This document shows, one piece after another, positions 28,205 to 36,566 of a DNA stretch of 64,000 nt. Source of the DNA: Phocaeicola sartorii JCM 17136 = DSM 21941 (lineage in GTDB: Bacteria > Bacteroidota > Bacteroidia > Bacteroidales > Bacteroidaceae). Position numbers and translations under genes: made by a program. The number at the start of each line of letters is the position of its first letter. Within the stretch, counting starts at the first letter, position 1. The notes beneath the pieces were generated by a model, which did no database searches, was not told the origin of the DNA, and saw only the letters and a list, made by a program, of their open reading frames with translations. Location: NCBI RefSeq assembly GCF_000614185.1, contig NZ_BAKM01000027.1, positions 1 to 64,000 on the forward strand, read 5' to 3'.

Positions 28205-29014
28205 ATGTCTAAGCTTTATATAATAGCGGGGTGCAACGGGGCCGGTAAAACCACAGCTTCGTACACAGTATTACCCGAAATTTTAGAGTGCCGCGAGTTT
28301 GTCAATGCCGACGAAATCGCTAAGGGGCTTTCTCCTTTTAACCCCTCAAGCGTAGCTATCGAAGCCGGACGGCTGATGCTGAAACGCATCGGAGAACTAC
28401 TGTCGGCCGGAGTCAGCTTTTCCGTTGAAACCACCTTGTCCACCCGTTCTTACATCAACCTTATCCAGCAGGCGCAAAATCAAGGATACAGCGTCAGCCT
28501 CATTTATTTTTGGCTGAATTCGCCTGAACTGGCTATAGAACGAGTGAAACAACGTGTCGCTAACGGAGGACATGACGTGCCTGCTCCCATTATCCGCCGT
28601 CGCTATCGCTCGGGATTGGAAAACTTTTTCCGTATTTATATGCCTTGCGTGGATTATTGGATGCTTGCGGACAATAGCTGCACACCGCGTGTTATTGTGG
28701 CGGACGCTTTCCGCTTGGGAGACGAAGCCATATCTATAATCAAGAACTTTTTACTAAAATCAGAAGTTATGTCAACTGAAGAAGAATATAAGGAATTAAG
28801 TGCGAAGTTGCGTTATGGTTTGGAACTGGCGGAACAGCGGTTGATTGAGGAAACTGCACGACGCGAAGGTACATTGTGCTATGGCCGTCCCGATGGAAAA
28901 GTGGTGCGGGTGTCGGCAACCGAACTTTTAAAGCTTCGTCAGTCTGGTGAAAACAACACCGCGTCTGTAGCCGTTTGTGCCTGCTCCGAGATGGAGAGTG
29001 GATGGGATTGTTGA
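28205..29014 (+). CDS. Zeta-type toxin/AAA kinase fused to a small C-terminal domain
   Basis: Residues 1-188 form a P-loop kinase of the zeta-toxin family: Walker A AGCNGAGKTT (8-17), the FVNADEIAKGLSPF region (32-45), SVETTLSTRSY (73-83) and the lid-like RRRYRSGLENFF (131-142). Zeta toxins phosphorylate UDP-GlcNAc precursors; the activity here is untested. Residues 189-269 (MSTEEEYKELSAKLRYGLELAE to the end) look like the small protein normally encoded just after such kinases in Bacteroides, here in the same frame. Met189 (28769) could start an independent product. This is either a true fusion or an indel that removed a stop. No epsilon-like antitoxin upstream. Confidence 0.75.
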   Translation: MSKLYIIAGCNGAGKTTASYTVLPEILECREFVNADEIAKGLSPFNPSSVAIEAGRLMLKRIGELLSAGVSFSVETTLSTRSYINLIQQAQNQGYSVSLIYFWLNSPELAIERVKQRVANGGHDVPAPIIRRRYRSGLENFFRIYMPCVDYWMLADNSCTPRVIVADAFRLGDEAISIIKNFLLKSEVMSTEEEYKELSAKLRYGLELAEQRLIEETARREGTLCYGRPDGKVVRVSATELLKLRQSGENNTASVAVCACSEMESGWDC

Positions 29015-29153
29015 ATAGAGCATGAGTAACAGTATATGTATAGGGAAGAACCGGGATTCTTCCCTATGTTTTTTACTCCGTTATTCGAAGCTTGGATGTG
29101 GTTGTGTCCGCTTCCTGGATACAAAAAGCAAGAGGAAAAAATATCTTAATTTG

Positions 29154-29184
29154 TTTGTCAGTTCAAAGAAAAGCCGTACCTTTG
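29154..29184 (+). promoter_or_regulatory. Consensus promoter of the ribosomal protein operon
   Basis: TTTG at 29154-29157 and TACCTTTG at 29177-29184 with an exact 19-nt spacer: the best Bacteroidetes consensus in the window. Predicted start ~29191 leaves a ~120-nt leader before rplM. The 300-nt gap 29015-29314 holds nothing else recognisable. Confidence 0.8.
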
Positions 29185-29314
29185 CAAGCCGATTATTATC
29201 AAAAGTTTATAAAAGATTAATTCTTAGCGTGTTAATAGTTCTTTGTCCGGGAACGGTTAGAGACGCTGGGAAGAATTGTTTTTTAGTAGTTAACATTTAA
29301 AAAAGAATTTAAGA

Positions 29315-29776
29315 GTGGATACTTTAAGTTACAAGACCATTTCTGCAAACAAAGAGACAGCTCATAAGGAATGGGTTGTTATCGACGCAACCGATCAGGT
29401 CGTAGGCCGTCTCGGTTCGAAAGTTGCGAAACTGTTGAGAGGAAAGTACAAACCAGACTTTACCCCTCATGCTGACTGCGGTGATAATGTTATTATTATT
29501 AACGCGGACAAAGTGAAATTTACCGGAAACAAGTGGAACGACAAGGTTTACTTGCGTTATACAGGTTATCCCGGTGGTCAGAGAGAGATGACTCCTGCCC
29601 AGTTGATGAAGAAACCTAACGGTGAAGAAAAACTGTTGAAGAGAGTAGTAAAGGGTATGCTTCCTAAAAATCGTCTGGGAGCACAGTTGCTGGGTAATCT
29701 GTATGTTTACGCTGGTAGTGAACACAAACACGAAGCTCAGACTCCGAAATCAATTGATATAAACTCACTTAAATAA
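29315..29776 (+). CDS. rplM: 50S ribosomal protein L13
   Basis: Large-subunit protein binding 23S rRNA. The 153 residues contain the L13 core: WVVIDATDQVVGRLGSKVAK, HADCGDNVIIINADKVKFTGNKW, YTGYPGG, and the signature VVKGMLPKNRLGAQLLGNLYVYAGSEHKHEAQ near the C-terminus. The first codon is GTG (29315; GTGGATACTTTAAG), with AAAAAAGAATTTAAGA upstream. It is followed by rpsI after 6 nt, the conserved rplM-rpsI pair. Confidence 0.96.
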   Translation: MDTLSYKTISANKETAHKEWVVIDATDQVVGRLGSKVAKLLRGKYKPDFTPHADCGDNVIIINADKVKFTGNKWNDKVYLRYTGYPGGQREMTPAQLMKKPNGEEKLLKRVVKGMLPKNRLGAQLLGNLYVYAGSEHKHEAQTPKSIDINSLK

Positions 29777-29782
29777 TAAAGA

Positions 29783-30169
29783 ATGGAAGTAGTAAATGCA
29801 TTAGGCAGACGTAAACGCGCCATAGCACGCGTGTTCGTAAGCGAAGGTACAGGAAAGATTACTATTAACAAGAGAGACCTTGCACAGTACTTTCCATCAA
29901 CTATTCTTCAGTATGTAGTAAAACAGCCTTTGAACAAGCTGGAGGCTGCTGAAAAATATGATATCAAAGTAAACCTTTGTGGTGGTGGTTTTACAGGTCA
30001 GTCACAGGCTTTGCGTCTGGCTATCGCCCGTGCCCTGGTTAAAATCAACCCTGAAGACAAAACAGCTCTTCGTTCAGAAGGCTTCATGACACGTGACTCT
30101 CGTTCTGTAGAACGTAAGAAACCGGGTCAGCCGAAAGCACGTCGTAGATTCCAGTTCAGTAAACGTTAA
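29783..30169 (+). CDS. rpsI: 30S ribosomal protein S9
   Basis: Small-subunit protein reaching the P-site. The 128 residues start MEVVNALGRRKRAIARVFV and end with the invariant basic tail RRFQFSKR, which contacts P-site tRNA. The GGGFTGQSQALRLAIARALV motif is present. Co-transcribed with rplM. Confidence 0.97.
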   Translation: MEVVNALGRRKRAIARVFVSEGTGKITINKRDLAQYFPSTILQYVVKQPLNKLEAAEKYDIKVNLCGGGFTGQSQALRLAIARALVKINPEDKTALRSEGFMTRDSRSVERKKPGQPKARRRFQFSKR

Positions 30170-30301
30170 TATCCGGTTTTACTTGGAACTGGTTAAGAAG
30201 CGTTTAGTATCTAAACCAGCGGGACTCTACTTGGTAGCAGACTACCCGATGGTTGGTTGAGATAAACAAAAAAGAAAGTAAACGATTTAAAGAATAACAA
30301 A
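30170..30301 (+). promoter_or_regulatory. rpsB leader region, possibly structured
   Basis: The 132 nt between rpsI and rpsB contain several complementary segments (TGGTTTAGATACTAAACG-type pairing around 30200-30225 and GTAGCAGACTAC at 30235-30246). Ribosomal protein leaders often carry autoregulatory structures. No known motif was recognised and no promoter was evident. Confidence 0.35.
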
Positions 30302-31141
30302 ATGTCTAGAACTAATTTCGATACATTATTGGAAGCCGGTTGCCACTTCGGACACCTTAAAAGAAAGTGGAACCCTTCAATGGCTCCTTATATTTTCATG
30401 GAACGCAATGGTATCCATATCATTGACCTCCATAAAACAGTTGCTAAAGTAGATGAAGCTGCTGACGCACTGAAACAAATCGCAAAATCAGGTAAGAAAG
30501 TCCTGTTTGTTGCTACTAAGAAACAAGCTAAACAAGTAGTAGCTGAGAAAGCTGCTTCTGTAAATATGCCTTATGTAATCGAGCGTTGGCCGGGTGGTAT
30601 GTTGACTAACTTCCCGACTATCCGTAAGGCTGTGAAGAAAATGGCTACTATCGATAAGTTGACCAACGATGGTACTTATTCAAACCTTTCCAAGAGAGAG
30701 GTTCTGCAAATCTCTCGTCAGCGTGCTAAATTGGAAAAGAACTTAGGTTCTATCGCTGATCTGACTCGTCTGCCGTCAGCACTGTTCGTTATCGACGTGT
30801 TGAAAGAAAACATTGCAGTTCGTGAAGCTAACCGTCTGGGTATTCCTGTATTTGCTATCGTTGATACAAACTCAGATCCTTCAAACGTGGATTTCGTGAT
30901 CCCTGCAAATGATGACGCTACTAAGTCGGTAGAAGTAATTCTGGACGCTTGCTGCGGTGCTATCGCTGAAGGTCTGGAAGAAAGAAAAGCTGAGAAAGTA
31001 GATATGGAAACTGCCGGTGAAAATGCTCCTAAGGGTGCTGGTAAGAAGAAAAATACCAAAGCTCGTATGGATAAAGCCGAAGAAGAGGCTATCAATGCTG
31101 CTAAGGCTGCCGCCTTCTTGAAAGAAGACGAAGAAGCTTAA
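30302..31141 (+). CDS. rpsB: 30S ribosomal protein S2
   Basis: Small-subunit protein needed for S1 recruitment. It starts MSRTNFDTLLEAGCHFGHLKRKWNPSMAPYIF and carries the S2 signatures (RNGIHIIDLHKT, WPGGMLTNF, LPSALFVIDVLKENIAVREANRLGIPVFAIVDTNSDP). Residues ~225-279 are an acidic/lysine-rich tail (TAGENAPKGAGKKKNTKARMDKAEEEAI) usual in Bacteroidetes S2. Precedes tsf as in most bacteria. Confidence 0.97.
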   Translation: MSRTNFDTLLEAGCHFGHLKRKWNPSMAPYIFMERNGIHIIDLHKTVAKVDEAADALKQIAKSGKKVLFVATKKQAKQVVAEKAASVNMPYVIERWPGGMLTNFPTIRKAVKKMATIDKLTNDGTYSNLSKREVLQISRQRAKLEKNLGSIADLTRLPSALFVIDVLKENIAVREANRLGIPVFAIVDTNSDPSNVDFVIPANDDATKSVEVILDACCGAIAEGLEERKAEKVDMETAGENAPKGAGKKKNTKARMDKAEEEAINAAKAAAFLKEDEEA

Positions 31142-31153
31142 TAGTATAAATTG

Positions 31154-31231
31154 AGAATTGAGAATTGAAAATTGGGAAAGGGGCAGGTTATGCTTTTAAT
31201 TCTCGATTCTCAATTTTCAATTCTCAATTCT
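31154..31231. repeat. Perfect 21-bp inverted repeat between rpsB and tsf
   Basis: The segment 31154-31174 (AGAATTGAGAATTG then AAAATTG) is exactly reverse-complemented at 31211-31231, with a 36-nt loop. The arms are themselves built from repeats of TTGAGAA. It would form a long A/U-rich stem in the rpsB-tsf mRNA and could attenuate, process or stabilise it. No U-tract follows, so it is not a standard terminator. Confidence 0.75.
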
Positions 31232-31273
31232 GTTTTAAAGATATTACTAACAATTAAAAAAATAAGGAATATT

Positions 31274-32262
31274 ATGGCTGTAACTATGGCTGAGATAACC
31301 AAGCTTCGTAAGATTAGTGGAGCTGGTATGATGGATTGCAAGAACGCTTTGACTGAAGCAAACGGCGATATCGATAAAGCAATGGAAATTATCCGTAAAA
31401 AAGGACAGGCTGTCGCTGCAAAACGTTCTGATCGTGAGGCTGCCGAAGGTTGTGTGCTGGCAAAGAAAGATGGCGAATTCGCTGCTATCATCGCTTTGAA
31501 ATGCGAAACAGACTTCGTTGCTAAGAATGCTGATTTCGTAGCTTTGACTCAAGCTATCCTGGATGCTGCTGTTGCCAACAGATGTAAGACTCTGGAAGAA
31601 GTAAAGGCGTTGCCTATGGGTAACGGTACTGTACAAGATGCTGTGACAGACCGTAGCGGTATCACGGGTGAGAAAATGGAATTGGATGGTTACAACGTGG
31701 TTGAAGGTGCTTATACTTCTATTTATAACCACCAGGGAAACAACCAGCTTTGTACTATCGTTGCTATGAATAAGGAAGCTGAAGCTGCCGCTCACGGAGT
31801 TGCCATGCAGATTGCCGCTATGAATCCTATTGCAATTGATGAAGCCGGTGTTCCTGAATCTGTAAAAGAAGCTGAAATACAGGTTGCTATTGACAAAACT
31901 AAGAAAGAACAAGTAGACAAGGCTGTTGAAGTTGCTTTGAAGAAGGCTGGTATCAACCCTGCACATGTGGATAGCGAAGAGCACATGGAAAGTAACAAGG
32001 CTAAGGCTGGATCACTGACGAAGATATTGCCAAGGCTAAAGAAATCATTGCTACTGTTTCTGCTGAAAAAGCTGCCAACTTGCCACAACAGATGATTGAA
32101 AACATTGCTAAAGGTCGTCTGGGTAAGTTCTTGAAGGAAGTTTGCTTGCTGAACCAGGAGGATATCATGGATGGTAAGAAGACTGTAAGAGAAGTGTTGA
32201 AGGAAGCTGATCCTGAATTGCAGATCGTTGCTTTCAAACGTTTCACTTTGCGTGCTGAATAA
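31274..32262 (+). CDS. tsf: Elongation factor Ts (frameshifted)
   Basis: Nucleotide exchange factor for EF-Tu. ATG 31274 gives MAVTMAEITKLRKISGAGMMDCKNALTEANGD, the expected N-terminal UBA-like domain, and KCETDFVAKNADF is the EF-Ts signature. The frame fails near 32006: AACAAGGCTAAGGCTGGATCAC needs one more G (AAGGGCTGGATC) to continue GWITDEDIAKAKEIIATVSAEKAANLPQQMI to a stop at 32260-32262. Corrected length 329 matches Bacteroides EF-Ts. As EF-Ts is essential, a missing base in a G run is almost certainly a sequence error. The open frame extends upstream to 31172 through the inverted repeat, but 31274 is the sensible start. Confidence 0.92.
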
Positions 32263-32283
32263 GATTTCCGCAATTATAGAAGG

Positions 32284-32317
32284 AAGGGACTGTGTGACAA
32301 CAGTCCCTTTCTTTTTC
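32284..32317. terminator. Terminator between tsf and the SUI1-like gene
   Basis: AAGGGACTGT (32284-32293) pairs with ACAGTCCCTT (32300-32309), followed by TCTTTTTCC. It lies between convergent genes. Confidence 0.75.
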
Positions 32318-32322
32318 CTGAT

Positions 32323-32661
32323 TTATTTGGTCTGGGTATATCCTTCCGCTCTCAACAACTCGATGACCCGTTGCTTGAACTCTCCTTGGATAAGGATTTC
32401 CCCGTCTTTGACTGAACCGCCTACCCCACATTTGGTTTTCAACAATTTACCCAATTCTTTCAGGGCGTCTTCTGTGCCGATGAATCCGTTGATTAATGTC
32501 ACAGTCTTGCCACCCCGCCCTTTCTTTTCTATATTGACGCGGAGCTTTTGTTGTTTTTTATCTAATGTTTCGGACTCTTCCTCTTCAACGTTTTCGTACT
32601 TGAAATCAGGATTTGTGGAATAAACCACATTCAAACGTTCTTTCCAATCGTTATTTTTCAT
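32323..32661 (-). CDS. SUI1/YciH-like translation initiation factor homologue
   Basis: A 112-residue protein with the SUI1 fold of eukaryotic eIF1 and bacterial YciH. A variable N-terminus precedes KKQQKLRVNIEKKGRGGKTVTLINGFIG, then ALKELGKLLKTKCGVGGSVKDGEILIQGEFKQRVIELLRAEGY, the conserved C-terminal half. The start is placed at ATG 32661 (MKNNDWKERL) rather than further upstream, because YciH-like proteins begin close to this point. Converges on tsf. Bacterial members are thought to influence initiation fidelity. Confidence 0.88.
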   Translation of the reverse strand: MKNNDWKERLNVVYSTNPDFKYENVEEEESETLDKKQQKLRVNIEKKGRGGKTVTLINGFIGTEDALKELGKLLKTKCGVGGSVKDGEILIQGEFKQRVIELLRAEGYTQTK

Positions 32662-32737
32662 GTGAATTTTGCTTAAATGAATACTCAAAGATAAGACTTT
32701 TTTTATACTCTACCCGTCAATGTAACAAATAAAAGTG

Positions 32738-32745
32738 TACTTTTG
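32738..32745 (+). promoter_or_regulatory. -7 promoter element of rex
   Basis: TACTTTTG followed by C matches TAnnTTTG, 33 nt before the rex start at 32779. No strong -33 element. Confidence 0.5.
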
Positions 32746-32778
32746 CAAATTACCTAATGATAATACCTAAAGAAAAAG

Positions 32779-33429
32779 ATGGATATACGTATGCATAAAT
32801 TCTCGGATAAAGTGCCTGAGCCGACTTTGCGCAGACTTCCGTGGTATCTTTCGAATGTGAAACTGATGAAAGAGCAGGGAGAAACGTATGTGTCTTCTAC
32901 CCAAATATCCAGGCAAATCAACGTCGATGCTTCCCAGATAGCGAAAGATCTTTCTTATGTAAACATATCCGGCCGTACACGTGTGGGGTATGAGATTGAT
33001 GCGTTGATAGAGGTGCTGGAGCGTTTTCTGGGATTTACCAAGATGCATAAAGCTTTCTTGTTTGGTGTCGGTAGTCTGGGAGGCGCTTTGTTGCGCGATT
33101 CGGGCCTGCATCATTTCGGATTGGAGATAGTAGGTGCGTTTGATATTAATCCCGAACTGGTAGGAAAGGAAATAAATGGAATTCCTATTTATCATTCGGA
33201 TGAATTTGAAACAAAAATGAAGTCCTGTGATGTGAACATCGGGGTGCTGACAGTCCCCATTAATATAGCACAGGAGATAACAGATAAGATGATAGCGGGT
33301 GGCATTAAGGCGGTATGGAACTTTACGCCGTTTCGTATTCGTGTGCCGGAAAATATTGTGGTGCAGAATACATCGCTTTATGCCCATCTGGCTGTAATGT
33401 TTAACAGATTAAATGTAATTCAAGAATAA
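32779..33429 (+). CDS. rex: Redox-sensing transcriptional repressor Rex
   Basis: Represses fermentation and anaerobic respiration genes and is released from DNA when NADH/NAD+ rises. The N-terminal winged helix (~1-80) contains PEPTLRRLPWYLSNVKLM and VSSTQISRQINVDASQIAKDLSYV. The Rossmann domain follows, with FGVGSLGGALL (~95-105) for NAD(H) and a C-terminal swapped helix (SLYAHLAVMFNRL). The 216 residues are typical. Followed by an FAH-family gene after 4 nt, so the two are probably co-transcribed with ispF. Confidence 0.94.
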   Translation: MDIRMHKFSDKVPEPTLRRLPWYLSNVKLMKEQGETYVSSTQISRQINVDASQIAKDLSYVNISGRTRVGYEIDALIEVLERFLGFTKMHKAFLFGVGSLGGALLRDSGLHHFGLEIVGAFDINPELVGKEINGIPIYHSDEFETKMKSCDVNIGVLTVPINIAQEITDKMIAGGIKAVWNFTPFRIRVPENIVVQNTSLYAHLAVMFNRLNVIQE

Positions 33430-33433
33430 TAAT

Positions 33434-34051
33434 ATGAAGATTATAGCCGTAGGAATGAACTACGTTGCACATTGCCACGAGTTGCATGCAGATGAAAATC
33501 TACCGGAAGAACCGGTTATTTTTATGAAACCGGATTCGGCTCTGCTGAAAGACAGCAAGCCGTTTTTTATTCCCGATTTCTCCCGGCAGGTGGATTATGA
33601 AACGGAGTTGGTGGTGCGTATTAATCGTTTGGGAAAGAATATTGCTCCGCGTTTTGCCAGTAGGTATTATGATGCGGTGACGGTAGGAATTGATTTTACG
33701 GCGCGTGATCTTCAGCGGCGGTTTCGGGAGGAAGGCAAGCCTTGGGAACTATGCAAAGGATTTGACAGCTCGGCTGCTATTGGTGATTTCGTGCCGGCAG
33801 ACAGATTCAAGGATATACAGAATTTAGACTTTCATCTGGATATAGATGGGAAAACGGTGCAGAGAGGTAACACAGCGGATATGTTGTTCAAAGTGGATGA
33901 GATAATCGCGTACGTCAGCCGGTTCTTTACATTAAAGATTGGAGATTTGATCTATACAGGAACTCCTGTAGGGGTAGGTCCGGTCAGTATAGGACAGCAT
34001 TTGGAGGGGTATCTGGAAGGTGAGAAATTATTAGATTTTTATGTAAGATGA
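33434..34051 (+). CDS. Fumarylacetoacetate hydrolase family protein
   Basis: A 205-residue FAH-fold enzyme, the short form (YcgM/FahD1-like acylpyruvase or oxaloacetate decarboxylase type). It starts MKIIAVGMNYVAHCHELH. Metal-ligand acidic residues appear in VDYETELVVRINR and the TVGIDFTARDLQRRFREEGKPWELCKGFD segment is the family signature. The end has IGDLIYTGTPVGVGPV. Overlaps ispF by 4 nt (ATGA), indicating coupling. Exact substrate cannot be assigned from sequence. Confidence 0.88.
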   Translation: MKIIAVGMNYVAHCHELHADENLPEEPVIFMKPDSALLKDSKPFFIPDFSRQVDYETELVVRINRLGKNIAPRFASRYYDAVTVGIDFTARDLQRRFREEGKPWELCKGFDSSAAIGDFVPADRFKDIQNLDFHLDIDGKTVQRGNTADMLFKVDEIIAYVSRFFTLKIGDLIYTGTPVGVGPVSIGQHLEGYLEGEKLLDFYVR

Positions 34052-34530
34052 AAATAAGGGTAGGATTCGGATTCGATGTGCACCAGTTGGTGGCAGGGCG
34101 TGAGTTATGGCTCGGAGGAATAAAATTGGAGCATGAATTGGGATTGCTGGGGCACTCGGATGCCGATGTATTGATTCATGCCATTTGCGACGCCTTGTTG
34201 GGAGCGGCCAATATGCGTGACATAGGTTATCATTTCCCTGATACTGCGGGAGAGTTCAAGAACATTGACAGCAAGATTTTGTTGGCTGAAACCGTGGATC
34301 TGATTGCGACGAAAGGGTATAAGGTGGGTAATGTGGATGCAACAATCTGTGCCGAGCGTCCCAAGTTGAAAGCACGGATTCCGGAAATGCAGTCGGTGCT
34401 TGCCCGTTTGATGAGGGTGGATGTGGATGATGTTTCCGTAAAGGCTACCACTACAGAGAAACTTGGGTTCACAGGCAGGGAGGAAGGTATTTCCGCTTAC
34501 ACCACTGTATTGATAGAGAAAGCGGAATGA
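34048..34530 (+). CDS. ispF: 2-C-methyl-D-erythritol 2,4-cyclodiphosphate synthase
   Basis: Fifth enzyme of the MEP isoprenoid pathway, cyclising CDP-ME 2-phosphate. Metal and active-site motifs are clear: GFGFDVHQL (Asp-x-His), GGIKLEHELGLLGHSDADVLIHAICDALLGAA, GYHFPDT, and VSVKATTTEKLGFTGREEGI at the C-terminus. The 160 residues are normal. ATG overlaps the FAH gene stop. dxr of the same pathway lies at 43649 in this window. Confidence 0.95.
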   Translation: MKIRVGFGFDVHQLVAGRELWLGGIKLEHELGLLGHSDADVLIHAICDALLGAANMRDIGYHFPDTAGEFKNIDSKILLAETVDLIATKGYKVGNVDATICAERPKLKARIPEMQSVLARLMRVDVDDVSVKATTTEKLGFTGREEGISAYTTVLIEKAE

Positions 34531-34536
34531 GTTGGG

Positions 34537-35427
34537 TTATAGGATAAGCCCGGATGCCAGTAGTATTCCGAATAGCAGCATGTTGCGGGATGTTTCCCCC
34601 AGTATGCTGTTCAGTTCTTTTCCCTTGCTGATTTTTACCATTCTTTGCCATGCCATGAAGTGGGGCAGCAGATAAATTTGGGGCAGTAAGGCAGCCCAGA
34701 TGTGCCCGGTCGGAATAAACAACAAGCAAAGCCATGCGGCGGTTAATCCCAAAAATAAGTATAACCGCTGTCCTGTCTTGGCTCCCCAGCGTACCACAAT
34801 TGTTCTTTTTCCGCTTTTCGCATCCTGATCGCGGTCGCGGTAATTATTCACCATCAACAAGGTGTCTATAATCAGTCCGCAAGCCAGGGAAGCGAGAGTC
34901 ACGTTCCAAGTCCAGTCACGACACATCACATAGTAGGTGCAGCCTACCGGTACAAACCCGAAAAAGACAATGACCAGTATGTCTCCCCATCCGTGATAAG
35001 CCAGCGGGTAAGGCCCTGCTGTATAAAGAAAGGCGAATAAGATGCATAAGATTCCGACGGGAATCATTTCAAATCCTCCATAAGCCAATAGGCATGCTCC
35101 TGTCAGGCAGGCTGCTGCTGTGGTCAGGGCGATTCCTTTCCTCATGGCGTCCAGTGTGATCCAGCCTTGTGCGCAGGCACGTTCGGGACCCAGACGGTCT
35201 TCCCGGTCGCTGCCTTTCAAGTAATCAAAGTAATCATTAATGAAGTTGGCGTCTATCTGCATCAGAAAAGCGAATAGAAAACAAAGCAATGCCGGTATCA
35301 TCTGAAACCGGCCCTCTGCATAAGCCAGGGCACACCCCAGCAAAACCGGAGTGGCGGCTCCTGCCAGTGTCTTGGGACGGGCGGCCAGAAGCCATGCTTT
35401 TATTGAATTGACTTGAACTGTTCCCAT
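34537..35427 (-). CDS. menA: 1,4-dihydroxy-2-naphthoate polyprenyltransferase
   Basis: Membrane prenyltransferase of the UbiA superfamily that attaches the isoprenoid tail in menaquinone synthesis. Its 296 residues contain ~8-9 membrane helices and the two Asp-rich motifs: NFINDYFDYLKGSD (~60-73) and NNYRDRDQDAKSGKRT (~190-205). It opens with AWLLAARPKTLAGAATPVLLG, as MenA does. Convergent with ispF and divergent from the metallophosphoesterase gene. Confidence 0.92.
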   Translation of the reverse strand: MGTVQVNSIKAWLLAARPKTLAGAATPVLLGCALAYAEGRFQMIPALLCFLFAFLMQIDANFINDYFDYLKGSDREDRLGPERACAQGWITLDAMRKGIALTTAAACLTGACLLAYGGFEMIPVGILCILFAFLYTAGPYPLAYHGWGDILVIVFFGFVPVGCTYYVMCRDWTWNVTLASLACGLIIDTLLMVNNYRDRDQDAKSGKRTIVVRWGAKTGQRLYLFLGLTAAWLCLLFIPTGHIWAALLPQIYLLPHFMAWQRMVKISKGKELNSILGETSRNMLLFGILLASGLIL

Positions 35428-35449
35428 GTCTTTTTATAATAAGGTTATG

Positions 35450-35480
35450 CAAAGATAAGACAATTAATTTCATATCTTTG
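35450..35480. promoter_or_regulatory. Divergent promoter pair between menA and the phosphoesterase gene
   Basis: On the minus strand TATCTTTG at 35457-35450 serves menA. On the plus strand TATCTTTG at 35473-35480 serves the gene at 35500. Identical -7 elements face apart with only 15 bp between them. Confidence 0.65.
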
Positions 35481-35499
35481 TCTCCAAATAGAAAGGATT

Positions 35500-36330
35500 A
35501 TGAAGAAACAGCTTCTTTTTCTGCTTTTGGCGGTTGTTTTATTGTCTTCTTGCGCTACAGCCACCTTGTCCGAGTTCCCGGGAGTAGGCCGTGTGAAGCG
35601 GTATGATTTTTATAGTTATGATCTTCCGCCGGCTTTCGACGGGTTCAGGATAGGGTTTGCTTCGGATTTTCATTATGAGAGCCGTTTGAAAAAAAACGAT
35701 CTGAATAGTGTTGTGCGGGCATTAAAGTCTGTACATGCCGATGCTTTGCTGTTGGGTGGGGATTATCGTAGCAAGAAAGGTGGAAACCTGGACACTTTGT
35801 TCGCTGCGTTGAGCAGGGTTTATACACCTTACGGAACATTTGCCGTGATGGGGAATCATGATTATGACTATTGTTATTCTGAAGTAGTGGAGGCTATGCG
35901 GAAGAATCATGTGCGGTTGATGGAACACAACAGTTATAAGTTGATGAAAGACGGCCAGCATATTATAGTAAGCGGGGTGCGCAATCCGTTCGATTTGAAG
36001 AAAAACGGTGATTCTCCCTCCCAGCATTTCCCGGCGGATGACTTCGTGATATTACTCACCCATACACCGGATTATGCGGAAGATACGAATGTTTCGAATG
36101 CCAATCTGGTGTTGGCTGGACATACGCATGGCGGTCAGGTAAGTTTGTTCAAAAAGTATTCGCCGGTAAAACATTCCATCTATGGGAACCGTTTTCTCAC
36201 TGGCTGGAAAGAAAACAGTCAAGGTACTCCCGTTATTATAACCAACGGGTTGGGAACCTCACGCATTGATGTCCGTTTGTTTACTCCCAGTGAAGTGGTC
36301 CTGGTGGTTTTGCATCGCGTTGAAAAATAG
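35500..36330 (+). CDS. Calcineurin-like metallophosphoesterase, lipoprotein
   Basis: A 276-residue exported phosphoesterase with a lipobox LLSSC (Cys18) and the five metallophosphoesterase motifs: IGFASDFHYE, LLLGGDYRS, VMGNHDY, then a His in LLTHTPDYAE and GHTHGGQ near the C-terminus. Similar to YkuE/YaeI-type enzymes that act on lipid or nucleotide phosphates, but the substrate is not determinable here. Monocistronic, with a terminator downstream. Confidence 0.88.
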   Translation: MKKQLLFLLLAVVLLSSCATATLSEFPGVGRVKRYDFYSYDLPPAFDGFRIGFASDFHYESRLKKNDLNSVVRALKSVHADALLLGGDYRSKKGGNLDTLFAALSRVYTPYGTFAVMGNHDYDYCYSEVVEAMRKNHVRLMEHNSYKLMKDGQHIIVSGVRNPFDLKKNGDSPSQHFPADDFVILLTHTPDYAEDTNVSNANLVLAGHTHGGQVSLFKKYSPVKHSIYGNRFLTGWKENSQGTPVIITNGLGTSRIDVRLFTPSEVVLVVLHRVEK

Positions 36331-36364
36331 AAAAATTAGATTCGGTTGTTCGTCAATAACGTAC

Positions 36365-36393
36365 AGGGTGTTCATTATCGGACACCCTTTTTT
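36365..36393 (+). terminator. Terminator after the phosphoesterase gene
   Basis: AGGGTGT (36365-36371) pairs with ACACCCT (36382-36388), followed by TTTTTT. Confidence 0.75.
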
Positions 36394-36566
36394 ATTTGCT
36401 TGTGCTGATAATCAATATATTATCGTTGTGGCATGTACTTTGCATTTTATAAAATGAAGCAGTTCAATAAAAAATAGCAGAAATGCTGCAACGTTTTTAG
36501 AGTTGCTTGCGTCTAATAGATAAAGACACAAATAAACACGAGTTACAAACATTAAAATAAAACATT

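Noticed and set aside
31247..31984. 245-codon minus-strand ORF opposite tsf
   Set aside because: Antisense shadow of tsf; Phe/Ser-rich translation without family resemblance.
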